A stretch of 64,000 bases of DNA from a candidate division LCP-89 bacterium B3_LCP (GTDB lineage Bacteria > Electryoneota > B3-LCP), in assembly GCA_005223185.1 (NCBI GenBank), contig NJBN01000001.1:505365-569364 (forward strand), in the 5' to 3' direction. Shown here in pieces: positions 53,431-63,217 of this stretch. Position 1 is the first letter of the stretch. Every line of letters begins with the position of its first letter. The notes beneath the pieces were generated by a model. It was given only the letters and a program-made list of their open reading frames with translations. It had not been told where the DNA came from and ran no database searches. The position numbers and the translations under genes are program-made.

Positions 53431-53456
53431 AAAAGCCGGGCATCTTCACCCGGCTT
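53431..53456. terminator. Bidirectional terminator between selA and the Cys-rich protein gene
   Basis: AAGCCGGG (53433-53440) and CCCGGCTT (53449-53456) with an 8-nt loop. On the minus strand a run of six T follows; on the plus strand only a weak T-run is present, so it acts mainly for the minus-strand genes. Confidence 0.8.
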
Positions 53457-53474
53457 AGATAGATATAGTAAGTT

Positions 53475-53849
53475 TCAAGCGTAAACCTGATCTTCCTCTC
53501 TCGCTTTCAACATTTTCGTCAGTTCGATAACTATAGCGTATTCACACTCTTCGTGGCAGTAATCCAATTCCTGATCACCACAATATCCCGGGCATTCATC
53601 CCGCAGACTGACTGTGTCAATCACACGGGATTCTTCAATGAGATCAAAGAACCCATTAACATTCACTGCGAAAGGTGATTTGCAATCCGCAAATGTGTGA
53701 TAAAATTGAAACCAACCAATAGCTAAGCTTCCCCAATTCGGCTGAAATCCTTTAAATACCACTGATTGGTCATTAAGTAATTCCTTTCGCGTCAACCACT
53801 CAGTTCCACAGCAGTCGCATCTGCAAAAATAGCGGTCTCTTTCCAACAT
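53475..53849 (-). CDS. Small Cys-rich protein of unknown function
   Basis: About 124 residues from ATG 53849-53847; an alternative TTG at 53876 overlaps the response regulator by 14 bp. A GGGGAGG lies only one base before the ATG, closer than usual. An N-terminal FCRCDCCGTEW zinc-ribbon-like knuckle and a second Cys cluster (DECPGYCGDQELDYCHEECE) suggest metal binding. Mixed alpha/beta, no signal peptide. Last gene of a unit with three receivers, so possibly part of the same signalling set. No family recognised. Confidence 0.55.
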   Translation of the reverse strand: MLERDRYFCRCDCCGTEWLTRKELLNDQSVVFKGFQPNWGSLAIGWFQFYHTFADCKSPFAVNVNGFFDLIEESRVIDTVSLRDECPGYCGDQELDYCHEECEYAIVIELTKMLKAREEDQVYA

Positions 53850-53862
53850 GCCTCCCCTAAAA

Positions 53863-54270
53863 TCAAGCTTCAACAATCTCTTCTGTCAGTTCCAGGATGA
53901 GATTGGCGATTTTCTCAAGATGAAATGGCTTGATGATAAACCCTTCGGGTTTTATCCTATCTTTCTGAATGAGTTGCTCATAGTGCAGAAAACCGGTAAT
54001 CAAAATAACCGGACATGTAGGGCTATTTTCTTTAATCTTATGCATTAGCAAGAGGCCATTCATCTTGGGCATATATATGTCAACTATGGCGAGGTCGGGC
54101 TTTTCCCTTTTGAAGGTTTCCCATCCATCTTGTCCGTCACGGGCAACATGGACTAAGAAACCCAGCCTCTCGCCTAATTCTTTTAAACGATTTCTGATGA
54201 TATCTTCGTCGTCAACCACCAGAAGCGTTCTATTGCTGTGCATAGTAGATTCTACCTCGTCAATATCCAT
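53863..54270 (-). CDS. Stand-alone CheY-like response regulator receiver (1)
   Basis: 135 residues, receiver domain only. LLVVDDEDIIRNRL (acidic pocket DDE), phosphoacceptor in LAIVDIYMPKMNG, the conserved Thr in VILITGFLHY and Lys in FIIKPFHLEK are all present. It has no output domain and no kinase is adjacent. Closely related to the two receivers upstream; each keeps a HY/HF-x-QL segment after ILITG. Probably relays phosphate from a distant hybrid kinase. Confidence 0.88.
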   Translation of the reverse strand: MDIDEVESTMHSNRTLLVVDDEDIIRNRLKELGERLGFLVHVARDGQDGWETFKREKPDLAIVDIYMPKMNGLLLMHKIKENSPTCPVILITGFLHYEQLIQKDRIKPEGFIIKPFHLEKIANLILELTEEIVEA

Positions 54271-54351
54271 TTAGACCGCCAATCAATTATTTGAGGAATT
54301 TATTTTTATATTCATGATGTTTATCAGCTTATATGAGAATCACATAAAAAA

Positions 54352-54771
54352 TTAAATTACGAGACCGTAAGTTGATATAAGTTTGACGATCTCCTGAACA
54401 ACTTTCTTCAACTCGAATGGTTTCGTCATGAAACCATCTGGATTAAACTTGAGGCCATTATCGTTGCGAGTCAATTGTTGGTAATGAGTATATCCGGTAA
54501 TCAGGATCACCGGACAATCCGGTCTGCCTTCTTTGATCTTATTTAGAAGCGTCAAACCGTTCATTTTCGGCATATAGATATCCGTGATAACCAAATCGGG
54601 CATTTCCGTCCCGAAAGAATCCCAAGCTTCCTGACCATCACCTACAGTAACAACTTCCAGCCCCAGTAATTCCCCTACTTTTTTCAAACTTTGTTGAATT
54701 ACTGGTTCATCATCAGCAACTAAAAGCTTTAGATCACTTTCTTTTATTTTTTGCAGGATTTCTGCACTCAT
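54352..54771 (-). CDS. Stand-alone CheY-like response regulator receiver (2)
   Basis: 139 residues. LLVADDEPVIQQSL, DLVITDIYMPKMNGL, VILITGYTHYQQL and DGFMTKPFELKK carry the DD/D/T/K receiver set. No effector domain. It lies 81 bp upstream of receiver 1 and 79 bp downstream of receiver 3 in the same orientation. The N-terminal SAEILQKIKES helix precedes the fold. A tandem duplication product. Confidence 0.88.
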   Translation of the reverse strand: MSAEILQKIKESDLKLLVADDEPVIQQSLKKVGELLGLEVVTVGDGQEAWDSFGTEMPDLVITDIYMPKMNGLTLLNKIKEGRPDCPVILITGYTHYQQLTRNDNGLKFNPDGFMTKPFELKKVVQEIVKLISTYGLVI

Positions 54772-54850
54772 GATGCCTCTGAACTGCCAGTTATTTGCTA
54801 CTAATTTGGCATAATGTTAAAAATATTTCTGAAAAATAATTTCCGGACAA

Positions 54851-55264
54851 TCAATTCATCAATCCACATTCTTTGGCTAACTTGGTGACCATATCGAATA
54901 TCTTATGGAGATCAAATGGCTTGGTTAGAAACCCATCAGGTTTGTGATTGTTCCTCGCAACAAGCTGTTTGAAGTGTGCATATCCGGTGATTAAAATAAC
55001 TAATGTATTCTCATTGGCTTCTTTTATTTTATTGAGCAGGAATATCCCATTCATAAAAGGCATATAAATGTCCGAAATAACTACATCCGGTTTGACTGAG
55101 CTGAAGACTTCCCATGCTTCCTTTCCGTCCTTCGCTGCATGAACTTCGAAGTTCATCATTTCCCCAATTTTCCGTAGGTTATCCAATACAGCAGGTTCGT
55201 CATCTGCGACTAACATTTTGAGATTTTCTACTTTTCTAAGCTTATCGACAGCTTGCAAATCCAT
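54851..55264 (-). CDS. Stand-alone CheY-like response regulator receiver (3)
   Basis: 137 residues. MLVADDEPAVLDNL, DVVISDIYMPFMNG, VILITGYAHFKQL and DGFLTKPFDLHK show an active-looking receiver. First of the three, with 180 bp before it that hold the iorA end and probably its promoter. The tandem trio has no DNA-binding or enzymatic output, suggesting interaction partners elsewhere. Confidence 0.88.
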   Translation of the reverse strand: MDLQAVDKLRKVENLKMLVADDEPAVLDNLRKIGEMMNFEVHAAKDGKEAWEVFSSVKPDVVISDIYMPFMNGIFLLNKIKEANENTLVILITGYAHFKQLVARNNHKPDGFLTKPFDLHKIFDMVTKLAKECGLMN

Positions 55265-55443
55265 TTATACCTCTATTCTCAACAGATTAATACAACCCGA
55301 ATGAACGGGAAGCAAGACACTTGTAAATCATGCCGGTTCACCGCCAATATATTCAACTGATTTTGTTAAGTCAAGAAAAAGTGGGGAGGAATGAAGGCGT
55401 CAAAGGTTGGTTCAGAAATCCTGTGATATTATTTCCCATCAGG

Positions 55444-57303
55444 TCATTTAGCGGGAACGATGGCGTTGCGGTAACAGGAGACCATACAAACCCCGCAGTC
55501 CACGCATATTTTACGATCTATTACGACCTTTTCACCGGTATCGTCCTTTAAAATTGCAGGACATTCGAAACGGTCTACACAGAGCATGCAGCCGTTGCAT
55601 TCATCAGTAATTGTAACTCTAACCGGGTTATCCTTCAATATAGATGGTTCACGCAGGACGCAAGGGAACCTGCTGATCAAGACCGCCACTCCACCATCTT
55701 CTCTGCGCGTGTATGCAACTGCCTCTCTGGTTTCCTTAATCATCTCCTCGACGTTGTACGGATTGATGATCTTCAAATATTCAACTCCACAACCGCGCAC
55801 CACATTTTCCAGAGGGATTTGACGGCCCTGGGCGCCGTCAGCTAAGACGCCGGATCCAGGGGTGGGTTGGAATCCGGTCATGGCAGTTATTTCATTATCT
55901 AAGATAACTAAAACATATCGGGCATCGTTGTAAACGGAATTAAGTAGGGGGGGAATGCCTGCATGATAGAAGGTGGAATCACCAATCGTGGCGATCACTG
56001 GCTGTTTTTTCTCATTCTGAGCGTAGGCGACTGCTAAGCCGTGAGCGATGGTTATAGCACCGCCCATGTCCACGCAAGTATCGACCGCATCCAGATTCGT
56101 GCCCAACGTATAACAGCCGATATCAGATGGAAAAATCGCTTTGGGAAAGGCTCGTTTGATAGCGTAGAAGGAAGCTCTGTGAGGACACCCCGGACACAGT
56201 GTCGGGCGCCGCGGCTGTTTGTCGATTTGGGCAATTACTTGAGTAAGCGCAGTGTCCTCATTCTCTTGATAATCCAGAAAGCGGGCAAGCATGGACGCGA
56301 TAACTTCTGGAACCAGTTCACCTGCTTGCGGAACAAACCCGTCCATCCTTCCTGTTATGCTGGATTTATCCCTGATCTGCATCTCGATGGTGTAATCGGT
56401 CTCTTCCAATATGAGAACCTTGCGGAAACGCTTGATAAATTCTGCTACACGCTTTTCAGGCAAGGGGTAGGGCGTGCCGATCTTTAACACAGGCATTTCC
56501 ACACCCCAGGACTTTAAGATATCCAGCGCATTCGCAAAGGGAACTCCCGATGCAATGATGCCCAATTCGCTCTTAGAATCTTCAAAATAAATGGGATTCA
56601 ATTCGGTTAACGATTCAAATTTATCCTTTATTTTCGTCAATTTCTCATTCAACTCATGGTGAAGAGCCAGGCGGAATTTAGGCGTTGCCGCCCAACGAGA
56701 AGTCTCCTTTTCAAATTCTGCAGGGCGATCCAATTGCTTGATTTCCAAAAACTCTATCGGCTGTTTGGCATGACATACGCGAATAGCCGGTCTCAAGATT
56801 ACAGGCACGCGAAATTCTTCGGAAAGTTCATATCCTATATTCACCATTTGCCGCGCTTCTTCGGGATCCGCTGGATCCAGGCAGGGAACCTTGGCAAAAT
56901 GAGCGAACATGCGCGTATCCTGTTCCGTCTGCGATGAATGAGGTCCAGGATCATCAGCCACAATTATCAAGAAACCGCCTTTTACTCCTGTGTATGCCGC
57001 AGACATGAGGGGATCAGCAGCAACGTTTAAACCCACCATTTTCATACTGCAGGCAGCCCGTTTGCCGCACCATGACGCCGCTAAAGCGGTCTCAAAAGCT
57101 ATCTTTTCGTTGGCAGACCATTCGGTGTATATCGGCAGGTTCTCTTCCTTTTTAAAACGTACAACGCCCGGTAGTATTTCAGATGAAGGAGTACCCGGAT
57201 AGGAAGCCGCAACTTGGGTTCCGGCTTCCACGAGCCCCCTGGCTATAGCAACATTTCCAAGTAATATTTCGGTACGATTCTTCTTTTCAACGACTTCTTC
57301 CAT
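55444..57303 (-). CDS. iorA: Indolepyruvate:ferredoxin oxidoreductase alpha subunit
   Basis: 619 residues, normal length. N-terminal TPP-pyrimidine domain (VAASYPGTPSSEILPGVV, KMVGLNVAADPLMSAAYTG), then the TPP-binding domain (TLCPGCPHRASFYAIK; IGDSTFYHAGIPPLLNS; ILDNEITAMTGFQPTPGSG) and a C-terminal 2x[4Fe-4S] ferredoxin (ECNGCMLCVDRFEC; CVDCGVCMVSC). It oxidises arylpyruvates from aromatic amino acids to aryl-CoA, reducing ferredoxin. Its partner iorB is not adjacent, so it may be elsewhere. Phenylpyruvate/indolepyruvate specificity is by family only. Confidence 0.95.
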   Translation of the reverse strand: MEEVVEKKNRTEILLGNVAIARGLVEAGTQVAASYPGTPSSEILPGVVRFKKEENLPIYTEWSANEKIAFETALAASWCGKRAACSMKMVGLNVAADPLMSAAYTGVKGGFLIIVADDPGPHSSQTEQDTRMFAHFAKVPCLDPADPEEARQMVNIGYELSEEFRVPVILRPAIRVCHAKQPIEFLEIKQLDRPAEFEKETSRWAATPKFRLALHHELNEKLTKIKDKFESLTELNPIYFEDSKSELGIIASGVPFANALDILKSWGVEMPVLKIGTPYPLPEKRVAEFIKRFRKVLILEETDYTIEMQIRDKSSITGRMDGFVPQAGELVPEVIASMLARFLDYQENEDTALTQVIAQIDKQPRRPTLCPGCPHRASFYAIKRAFPKAIFPSDIGCYTLGTNLDAVDTCVDMGGAITIAHGLAVAYAQNEKKQPVIATIGDSTFYHAGIPPLLNSVYNDARYVLVILDNEITAMTGFQPTPGSGVLADGAQGRQIPLENVVRGCGVEYLKIINPYNVEEMIKETREAVAYTRREDGGVAVLISRFPCVLREPSILKDNPVRVTITDECNGCMLCVDRFECPAILKDDTGEKVVIDRKICVDCGVCMVSCYRNAIVPAK

Positions 57304-57622
57304 TTCCCGTCCTGAAGGTGATTTATTTTGAAACTAAAATATACCAATATTATGAATAAAAACAAAGCGCTTTTGTTAAAATTCACCTCTCACTGATTGA
57401 GGGAAACGACATTTATCTTCCTCCGGCGAATATAGTTCACATCACAAATGAAAAGCTCCATTTCCCGCAGAAGGGTCAAATAAAAGTAGAAATTTCTTGC
57501 AATAAAAATATAGGGTTGGTAAATTGATACGTCCATTTCGGAACACCTTGAAATTAATGAAAGAAACCTGATGCGGAGGCATGAATAAACCGTTGTTTGA
57601 TCTTTGGGGGTTAAAGTATAAC

Positions 57623-59041
57623 ATGCGTTATGTTTTACCTTTATTCACCATAACGCTTCTGGCATTCTTTAGCGTTCTTCTCTCAGGTTGCGGTGAATCA
57701 ACGAATGCACCACCGGTGCAGGGATATACTCTATATGGTTCGTTGCAACTGGAGGATGGTGCAGATCCGTCAACCGCGACTGTGGTTTTGTACGCCGTAC
57801 CGCAGGATCAACAGCTTCTACAAGCATTCGCCTCTAATCCCACCGTTGGATTTTCCCCGTACAGTAATATGCTTTTTAATCCTGCGAACCAGGCGCCTCT
57901 TGCTTCTAACTCTCCGTCAGTAACAGGCGATTTCAGCTTTGAAAATCTGGGTCAAGGTTACTACATCCTGTCAGCTAATCTGAATGGATATGCCTGTGCC
58001 GAACCTGTCTGGTTGAATCTACAGGGCGACACTGGCATCGGAACGCTTTCCCTCTCTCTACTCCATGAGGTGAATGGTAATATCTCCAACAACACCACCT
58101 GGCAGACCGGCAAGGCCTACCTGGTAACCGGTGATATAATGGTACTGCCTACTGCCGTTTTAACCATACAATCTGGCGTGTCGATCCTCCTGGATGGCGA
58201 TTATTCCTTCACGGTAACGGGTGGGTTTGATATAACTGCCACACCGCTGGAACCGACCAGAATATGGCTTTCGGATGACCATTACAATTCCGGCGGCGAT
58301 TGGGGTGGAATCCATTTGTCCAATCCTGCTTTCGATTGTGAAATATCAGGAACGCTAATCCGGAGCGCATCGACTGCGGTGAAAGTAACCGGCGGCACAA
58401 CCCAAATCGTTGAATGCCTATTCGATTCCGCTCGCATAACCGGAGTCAACTTTCAGGGTAACGCACAGGGTTCTGTTGAATATTGCATCTTTTCAGAGGG
58501 CAACACGGGTCTGGCTGTCAGTGAATCTGATCCTGAACTGCACCATAATCTGATCGTGGGGCTGTCAGCCAAAGGTATCGAAGTCAAGAATTACACTCAA
58601 GCCCATATTCATCACAACGTGCTGATTGATTGCCAGCAGTCTATCTGGGCTGGGTGGGATGCGGCGCCAATTCTCGAATACAACCTCTTTCAGGGCGGCA
58701 ATAAAGCTATTCAAGCTGAAAGTGGATTCTTCGCCACCATCGAATACAATGAATTCGCCGGGCAGTTGGTCGAAGGCATCTACCTGAAGAATAACTGCTA
58801 TCCGATCATCAGTAACAACAACTTTATAGACATGCCGCAGACAATACTGCACGTCAACGGCAATTCCGGGCAACAGGCAGATACTCTGGAAGCCGAATAC
58901 AATTACTGGGACGGTGAAGATAATACCGGCATCCCTGACCGTATAATTGACGGTCATGATATCGGTTCTGCCGGTAATCCAGTTGGTCCGGTGGAATATG
59001 AGCCATTCAGGCTTCAAACCGTTTCTGGAGCAGGTCCCTGA
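57623..59041 (+). CDS. Lipoprotein with parallel beta-helix repeats
   Basis: About 472 residues from ATG 57623, giving a clean lipoprotein signal (MRYVLPLFTITLLAFFSVLL then SGC); an upstream ATG at 57581 adds 14 residues and has GGAGG only one base ahead, so I prefer the later start. After the lipid-modified Cys come a carboxypeptidase-regulatory-like Ig domain (about 30-130) and a right-handed beta-helix built of repeats such as TGVNFQGNAQGSVEYCIFSE and HHNVLIDCQQSIW, similar to NosD/pectate-lyase-like parallel beta-helix proteins. It may bind or cleave polysaccharide. Its last base overlaps the start of the next gene. Confidence 0.72.
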   Translation: MRYVLPLFTITLLAFFSVLLSGCGESTNAPPVQGYTLYGSLQLEDGADPSTATVVLYAVPQDQQLLQAFASNPTVGFSPYSNMLFNPANQAPLASNSPSVTGDFSFENLGQGYYILSANLNGYACAEPVWLNLQGDTGIGTLSLSLLHEVNGNISNNTTWQTGKAYLVTGDIMVLPTAVLTIQSGVSILLDGDYSFTVTGGFDITATPLEPTRIWLSDDHYNSGGDWGGIHLSNPAFDCEISGTLIRSASTAVKVTGGTTQIVECLFDSARITGVNFQGNAQGSVEYCIFSEGNTGLAVSESDPELHHNLIVGLSAKGIEVKNYTQAHIHHNVLIDCQQSIWAGWDAAPILEYNLFQGGNKAIQAESGFFATIEYNEFAGQLVEGIYLKNNCYPIISNNNFIDMPQTILHVNGNSGQQADTLEAEYNYWDGEDNTGIPDRIIDGHDIGSAGNPVGPVEYEPFRLQTVSGAGP

Positions 59042-60681
59042 TGGATGATATAAAAGCGACAAATAAACGAAAAACGCTAATATTCGGCATTGACGGCGGA
59101 ACCTGGGACATCCTTAATCCCCTGCTGGAACGAGGCGTCATGCCTTGCTTAAATCGATTGAGAGAAAGCGGTGCCTGGGGGAATCTGCAATCGGTGGTTC
59201 CGGTGAATTCAGCGGCAGCGTGGTCTTCACTGGTAACCGGGATGGCACCTGAAAAACATGGCATTTATGATTTTTTCGCCTGGCATTCTGATAGAGCTAA
59301 AAGAACTTCCGTTAACGCCACCTGGCTGCCGCGCCCCACTCTGTTTGAGCTTATGGGCAAGCTTGGTGAAGTTCTGGCGCTTAAAGTACCCATGACCTAT
59401 CCACCCTGGCCCATCCCCGGCGTTATGGTTTCCGGACTGCCCACACCGGACGATGAGACGGCTTTTACCTTTCCTTCTGACTTAGCCAAAAGGCTGAATC
59501 CTTTAATCGAAAAAGATTCAGCAGGAAGATCCTGGGAACTGGAAGGAGATCACAGGTATCTCATTCTGAGCCAGCTTGAAGCCGCGCAGAGATCACTGGA
59601 GAACATAACCGACAGACTGCTTAAGGATAATCACCCACAAACCTGCTTCGTGGTTGCGCGCGACATTGACGAACTGCAGCATTTCTTCTGGGATAGCCTG
59701 ACTGGAAAAGATGAATACGGCTATCTGCTGCGCATAGAGGCGTATTTTAATAGCATTGACCGCTATCTCCAGCGCATGGTAGATTGGGCTGGTGAAGAGG
59801 GTCGTATTGTAATCATGTCCGATCACGGTTTCGGTCCCGTTGAAGGGATCTGGCATCTGAATGATTGGCTGAAGAACAAAGGTTTCCTGCGGCTGAAATC
59901 GGAAACTGGTGATAAGAAACAAGGGAAAGACCTCCCCTTGAGTATCAGGCTCAACTTCGCACTGAAGAGAAGGCTTCTACGCCTCATGCAGCAATTTGGC
60001 ATGAAGGGCAGTAAGCTGGAACAATCCTTGATCAGGATTAAGATGGACGGCTCGAAATACGTCGATCTGGGTGAAATAGACTGGTACGGCACTATGGCTT
60101 ATGCGGGCAATGTCGGTGAAGAGTTGCTGCCCATATTCATTAATCTGCATGGAAGAGAACCGTGGGGAATCGTCACACCCGAAATCTATGATAGCGTTCG
60201 TGATGATCTGAAGAAGACCTTAGAAGAGAACAGCAATCCTATGGTTTTAACAGTGCATCGCTGCGAAGATATCTTTGCTGTCGATGATCCCCAGAAATCA
60301 TCTGCACCTGATTTAATAGTGGAGACAATCAACGGGGCAGTTCAGTCGGATTTCTGCGTAAATCAGGATGAGACATTCCAGAGATCACGTTACCGCAACG
60401 GCTGTCACCGCCGCCAGGGTATGTTCATTTTAGCTGGAGCTGACGTCAAGCCGCAACATGCTGACGCCAGTCTTCTCGACGTCCCCGCCACGATCTTAGC
60501 CTGGCAGGGTATTAATCCTCCCGCATTCTATGACGGTCAAATCCTGCATCAACTGATCGATAGCATATCAACCCCCGAAGAAACCGCCGAAATCGAGAGG
60601 ATTATCGGTGATAAAACCTGCTTTAGTGAAGATGATGAGGAAGGCGTCAGAAAGAAACTGGAAAGCCTGGGGTATATGTAA
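59041..60681 (+). CDS. Alkaline phosphatase-superfamily (type I phosphodiesterase-like) hydrolase
   Basis: 546 residues; ATG shares one base with the previous TGA. FGIDGGTWDILNPLLERG provides the first metal site (Asp about 18), SAAAWSSLVTGMAPEKHGIYDF the nucleophile region, and VIMSDHGFGPVEGIWHLNDWL the second metal cluster. No signal peptide is evident. Such enzymes act on phosphoesters, including those of lipids, nucleotides and glycans. In this cluster a phosphoglycan precursor is a reasonable but unproven substrate. Confidence 0.82.
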   Translation: MDDIKATNKRKTLIFGIDGGTWDILNPLLERGVMPCLNRLRESGAWGNLQSVVPVNSAAAWSSLVTGMAPEKHGIYDFFAWHSDRAKRTSVNATWLPRPTLFELMGKLGEVLALKVPMTYPPWPIPGVMVSGLPTPDDETAFTFPSDLAKRLNPLIEKDSAGRSWELEGDHRYLILSQLEAAQRSLENITDRLLKDNHPQTCFVVARDIDELQHFFWDSLTGKDEYGYLLRIEAYFNSIDRYLQRMVDWAGEEGRIVIMSDHGFGPVEGIWHLNDWLKNKGFLRLKSETGDKKQGKDLPLSIRLNFALKRRLLRLMQQFGMKGSKLEQSLIRIKMDGSKYVDLGEIDWYGTMAYAGNVGEELLPIFINLHGREPWGIVTPEIYDSVRDDLKKTLEENSNPMVLTVHRCEDIFAVDDPQKSSAPDLIVETINGAVQSDFCVNQDETFQRSRYRNGCHRRQGMFILAGADVKPQHADASLLDVPATILAWQGINPPAFYDGQILHQLIDSISTPEETAEIERIIGDKTCFSEDDEEGVRKKLESLGYM

Positions 60682-60730
60682 AATGTCTAAAGTTGGATAA
60701 TGCAAAATATAAAAGTTCATTAAATACATC

Positions 60731-62233
60731 ATGTCTGTAAATCTGAAAGAAATCTCAACACACGCGAAACCGAAGGAAGCGTATTACTTCACCATATTTC
60801 TCGTTCTGATCTTCTTTGCATTGACTATTGTCATGCGCAACAGCCTGATCGATTTCAGAATTCCCTTTACCATCCTCTTCTGTTTTATTGGCGTTCTCGT
60901 GATGTTGAGCAGTAGATTTGAGGTTTTCATCTTGATGTTGTTAATTGTCACATCCACAATATTTGAGATTTTGGAATTCCCTACGGTGCCAATCCAGATC
61001 GGTGATCTATATCTGACAGATCTGCTCATAATGATTCTCCTGCTGGCACAGATGCTAAAACGAGTCACTATTAATATGACTCTTGTTCAGAAACCCTTAG
61101 GTTACCCCATTATGTTATTTATTGCATTAGGATTCTTCTCATTTATATACGCCACGATGGGTTTGGGAGTGCCCGCTGCTCGCGCTGGTATAGAACTCAG
61201 ACCTATCATCTATTTATTGCTATTTTTCCTGGTGTATCACTATGTCAAGACTGAGCGCGAGTTAAAAACTCTTGTGCTTGGGATTGCTATAATTGGCGTG
61301 GTCATAGCTGGTTTCCTAATATTGCAGTATATCATTGGGGATAGTTTCAGTATTCTCTCGTCGAAGGTGAAGGCGCTACGAACGGCTGATCAAAAATTCA
61401 GTGGCATTATGAGATTGAAAGCACCCGGAATAAGCATCATCTTCTTCTCGTTGAATACATTCATGTCCTTATTCATACTAAAAGCACTCAAGAACCGCTC
61501 CCGCAACCTCATCCTACCCGCGATAGTACTTCTTTGTCTAAGTCTTATCCTCACATTCACCAGAGTCTTCTGGATTATGGTTTTAGTAGCCTCACTCCTG
61601 CTCTTATTCTTGGCTCGACATAAGAAGATAATCTACCCCAGGGTTATGTTCCTATTCATAAGCGTCTCCATTGGATTGATTCTGGCGTTCCAGTTAAACG
61701 CCATTGGAAGCGCTGGTATCAGGGCAGCGATATTCAACCGCACTGAATCTATCCTGGGGGCTCGGGACCTGTTCAAATATGATACCCTATATTGGCGCTA
61801 TCTCGACTCTAAGTTCGCCTGGGATAAAATCGTAGATAACCCCCTGTTAGGAGTCGGTTTGGGTAACACTTATAGACCCAGGACTTTCGGGCGATCTGTG
61901 TATGAATGGAACCTACGAGGTACAAAAATCCAAAACGCAGCCGGCACGATGGTACATAATGGTTTTTTGGCGGTGCAATTGAAGATGGGTATATTCGGAA
62001 CCTTAGCTTTCTTATGGTTGATCATTGCTTTTTTCAAGCGCGTATTCAACAAGTGGAAACTTATTAAGGATCGTTTTTATCAAGCTATCGTGTTGGGAAT
62101 TGCAGTAAGTATCGGCGGAATGATGGTTCACAGTCTTGTCGCAGCACCATTTTTCACCATTTTCTGGGCTGCTACTGCAGCAGTAAGTATTGGTATTGTC
62201 GAAAAAATATTCGAATTTGAGGGAATTGCCTGA
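60731..62233 (+). CDS. O-antigen ligase/polymerase-like membrane protein
   Basis: 500 residues with about twelve membrane helices, for example YYFTIFLVLIFFALTIVM, VFILMLLIVTSTIFEIL, LLLFLARHKKIIY. A large soluble loop near the C-terminal half contains NPLLGVGLGNTYRP, close to the conserved region of the Wzy/WaaL superfamily, with periplasmic His and Arg. It would polymerise or ligate glycan repeats. It lies 50 bp after the hydrolase, and its TGA shares one base with the glycosyltransferase ATG. Confidence 0.82.
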   Translation: MSVNLKEISTHAKPKEAYYFTIFLVLIFFALTIVMRNSLIDFRIPFTILFCFIGVLVMLSSRFEVFILMLLIVTSTIFEILEFPTVPIQIGDLYLTDLLIMILLLAQMLKRVTINMTLVQKPLGYPIMLFIALGFFSFIYATMGLGVPAARAGIELRPIIYLLLFFLVYHYVKTERELKTLVLGIAIIGVVIAGFLILQYIIGDSFSILSSKVKALRTADQKFSGIMRLKAPGISIIFFSLNTFMSLFILKALKNRSRNLILPAIVLLCLSLILTFTRVFWIMVLVASLLLLFLARHKKIIYPRVMFLFISVSIGLILAFQLNAIGSAGIRAAIFNRTESILGARDLFKYDTLYWRYLDSKFAWDKIVDNPLLGVGLGNTYRPRTFGRSVYEWNLRGTKIQNAAGTMVHNGFLAVQLKMGIFGTLAFLWLIIAFFKRVFNKWKLIKDRFYQAIVLGIAVSIGGMMVHSLVAAPFFTIFWAATAAVSIGIVEKIFEFEGIA

Positions 62234-63201
62234 TGACAGTTACCAGGTTATACGCAGTAATTCCAGTGCATAACGGTATAGAACATACTCTGCCGATGAT
62301 TAGGTCACTTCTGCCTCTGATGCCGCCTCAAGGGCGCATAGTCGTTGTCGATGACGGTTCCTCAGATGGCACTTCTGCCATACTTGAACGGGAACATCCT
62401 GAAGTAGTGATCCTGCAAGGTGATGGCAACCTTTGGTGGTCTGGCGCCATCAATATGGGCGCAAAGCATGCTTTAGACGAGAGTGCGGATTACGTTCTCT
62501 TGCTGAATAACGATACTGTATTACATCCACAGTTCCTGGAAGAGCTAATTGCAGGTGCACACGAGTTTCCCCATTCTCTGGTTACGTCCAAGATACTTTC
62601 GGAAGAACAACCGCAGGTGATCTGGTCTATGGGCGGCAGGATCGATTGGCTGAAGGGCAGAGTGTGGATGGCAGGCTTTGGACAACCCGACGATGGCAGT
62701 TGGAACGAACCCGTCGAAGCGGACTGGCTGCCCGGTATGAGTGTCTTAGTGCCTGCGGACGTGTTTCGTCAGGGCATCTGGGTGGATGAAGAACGTTTTC
62801 CCCAGTATTCCGGAGATTCCGATTTCAGCATGCGAGCTAAGAACGCTGGTTTCAGGCTTATCACCTATCCTAAAAGCCGCGTTTATAATAAGGTGAATAA
62901 CTCAGGGTTAGATACGCGACTCGTCAAGGGTCTGGAAACCATGACAGTTAAAAAATTCCTGGAATCGTTGACATCCAATAAATCATCGAAAAAACTGAAA
63001 GTCAACGCCAGGTGGCTGATGAGACACGCGCCCATCTGGTCCTGGCCCATGATGACGGGCAGATTGTACGGCTATTACCTGTTGAAGTGCCTGCAATTGT
63101 GGTTCGGATTATCGAAAGCAAAGAGTACTACTGGCAAAGCATGTGAAGACCCCATCCAACGCCAGGCTGTACGAGTTCCAACTGAAAAAGAAGAGCAGTA
63201 A
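62233..63201 (+). CDS. Family 2 glycosyltransferase
   Basis: 322 residues, GT-A fold. AVIPVHNGIEHTLPMIRSLL at the N-terminus, IVVVDDGSSDGTSAIL, LLLNNDTVLH (DxD-like metal site) and GDSDFSMRAKNAGF (catalytic ED/D-rich segment) are typical GT2 motifs. It likely adds a sugar to a polyprenyl-linked or rhamnan glycan (the NLWWSGAINMG segment fits rhamnosyltransferases). Coupled to the polymerase gene ahead. Acceptor and donor unknown. Confidence 0.88.
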   Translation: MTVTRLYAVIPVHNGIEHTLPMIRSLLPLMPPQGRIVVVDDGSSDGTSAILEREHPEVVILQGDGNLWWSGAINMGAKHALDESADYVLLLNNDTVLHPQFLEELIAGAHEFPHSLVTSKILSEEQPQVIWSMGGRIDWLKGRVWMAGFGQPDDGSWNEPVEADWLPGMSVLVPADVFRQGIWVDEERFPQYSGDSDFSMRAKNAGFRLITYPKSRVYNKVNNSGLDTRLVKGLETMTVKKFLESLTSNKSSKKLKVNARWLMRHAPIWSWPMMTGRLYGYYLLKCLQLWFGLSKAKSTTGKACEDPIQRQAVRVPTEKEEQ

Positions 63202-63217
63202 ACGAACTGATCATCCC

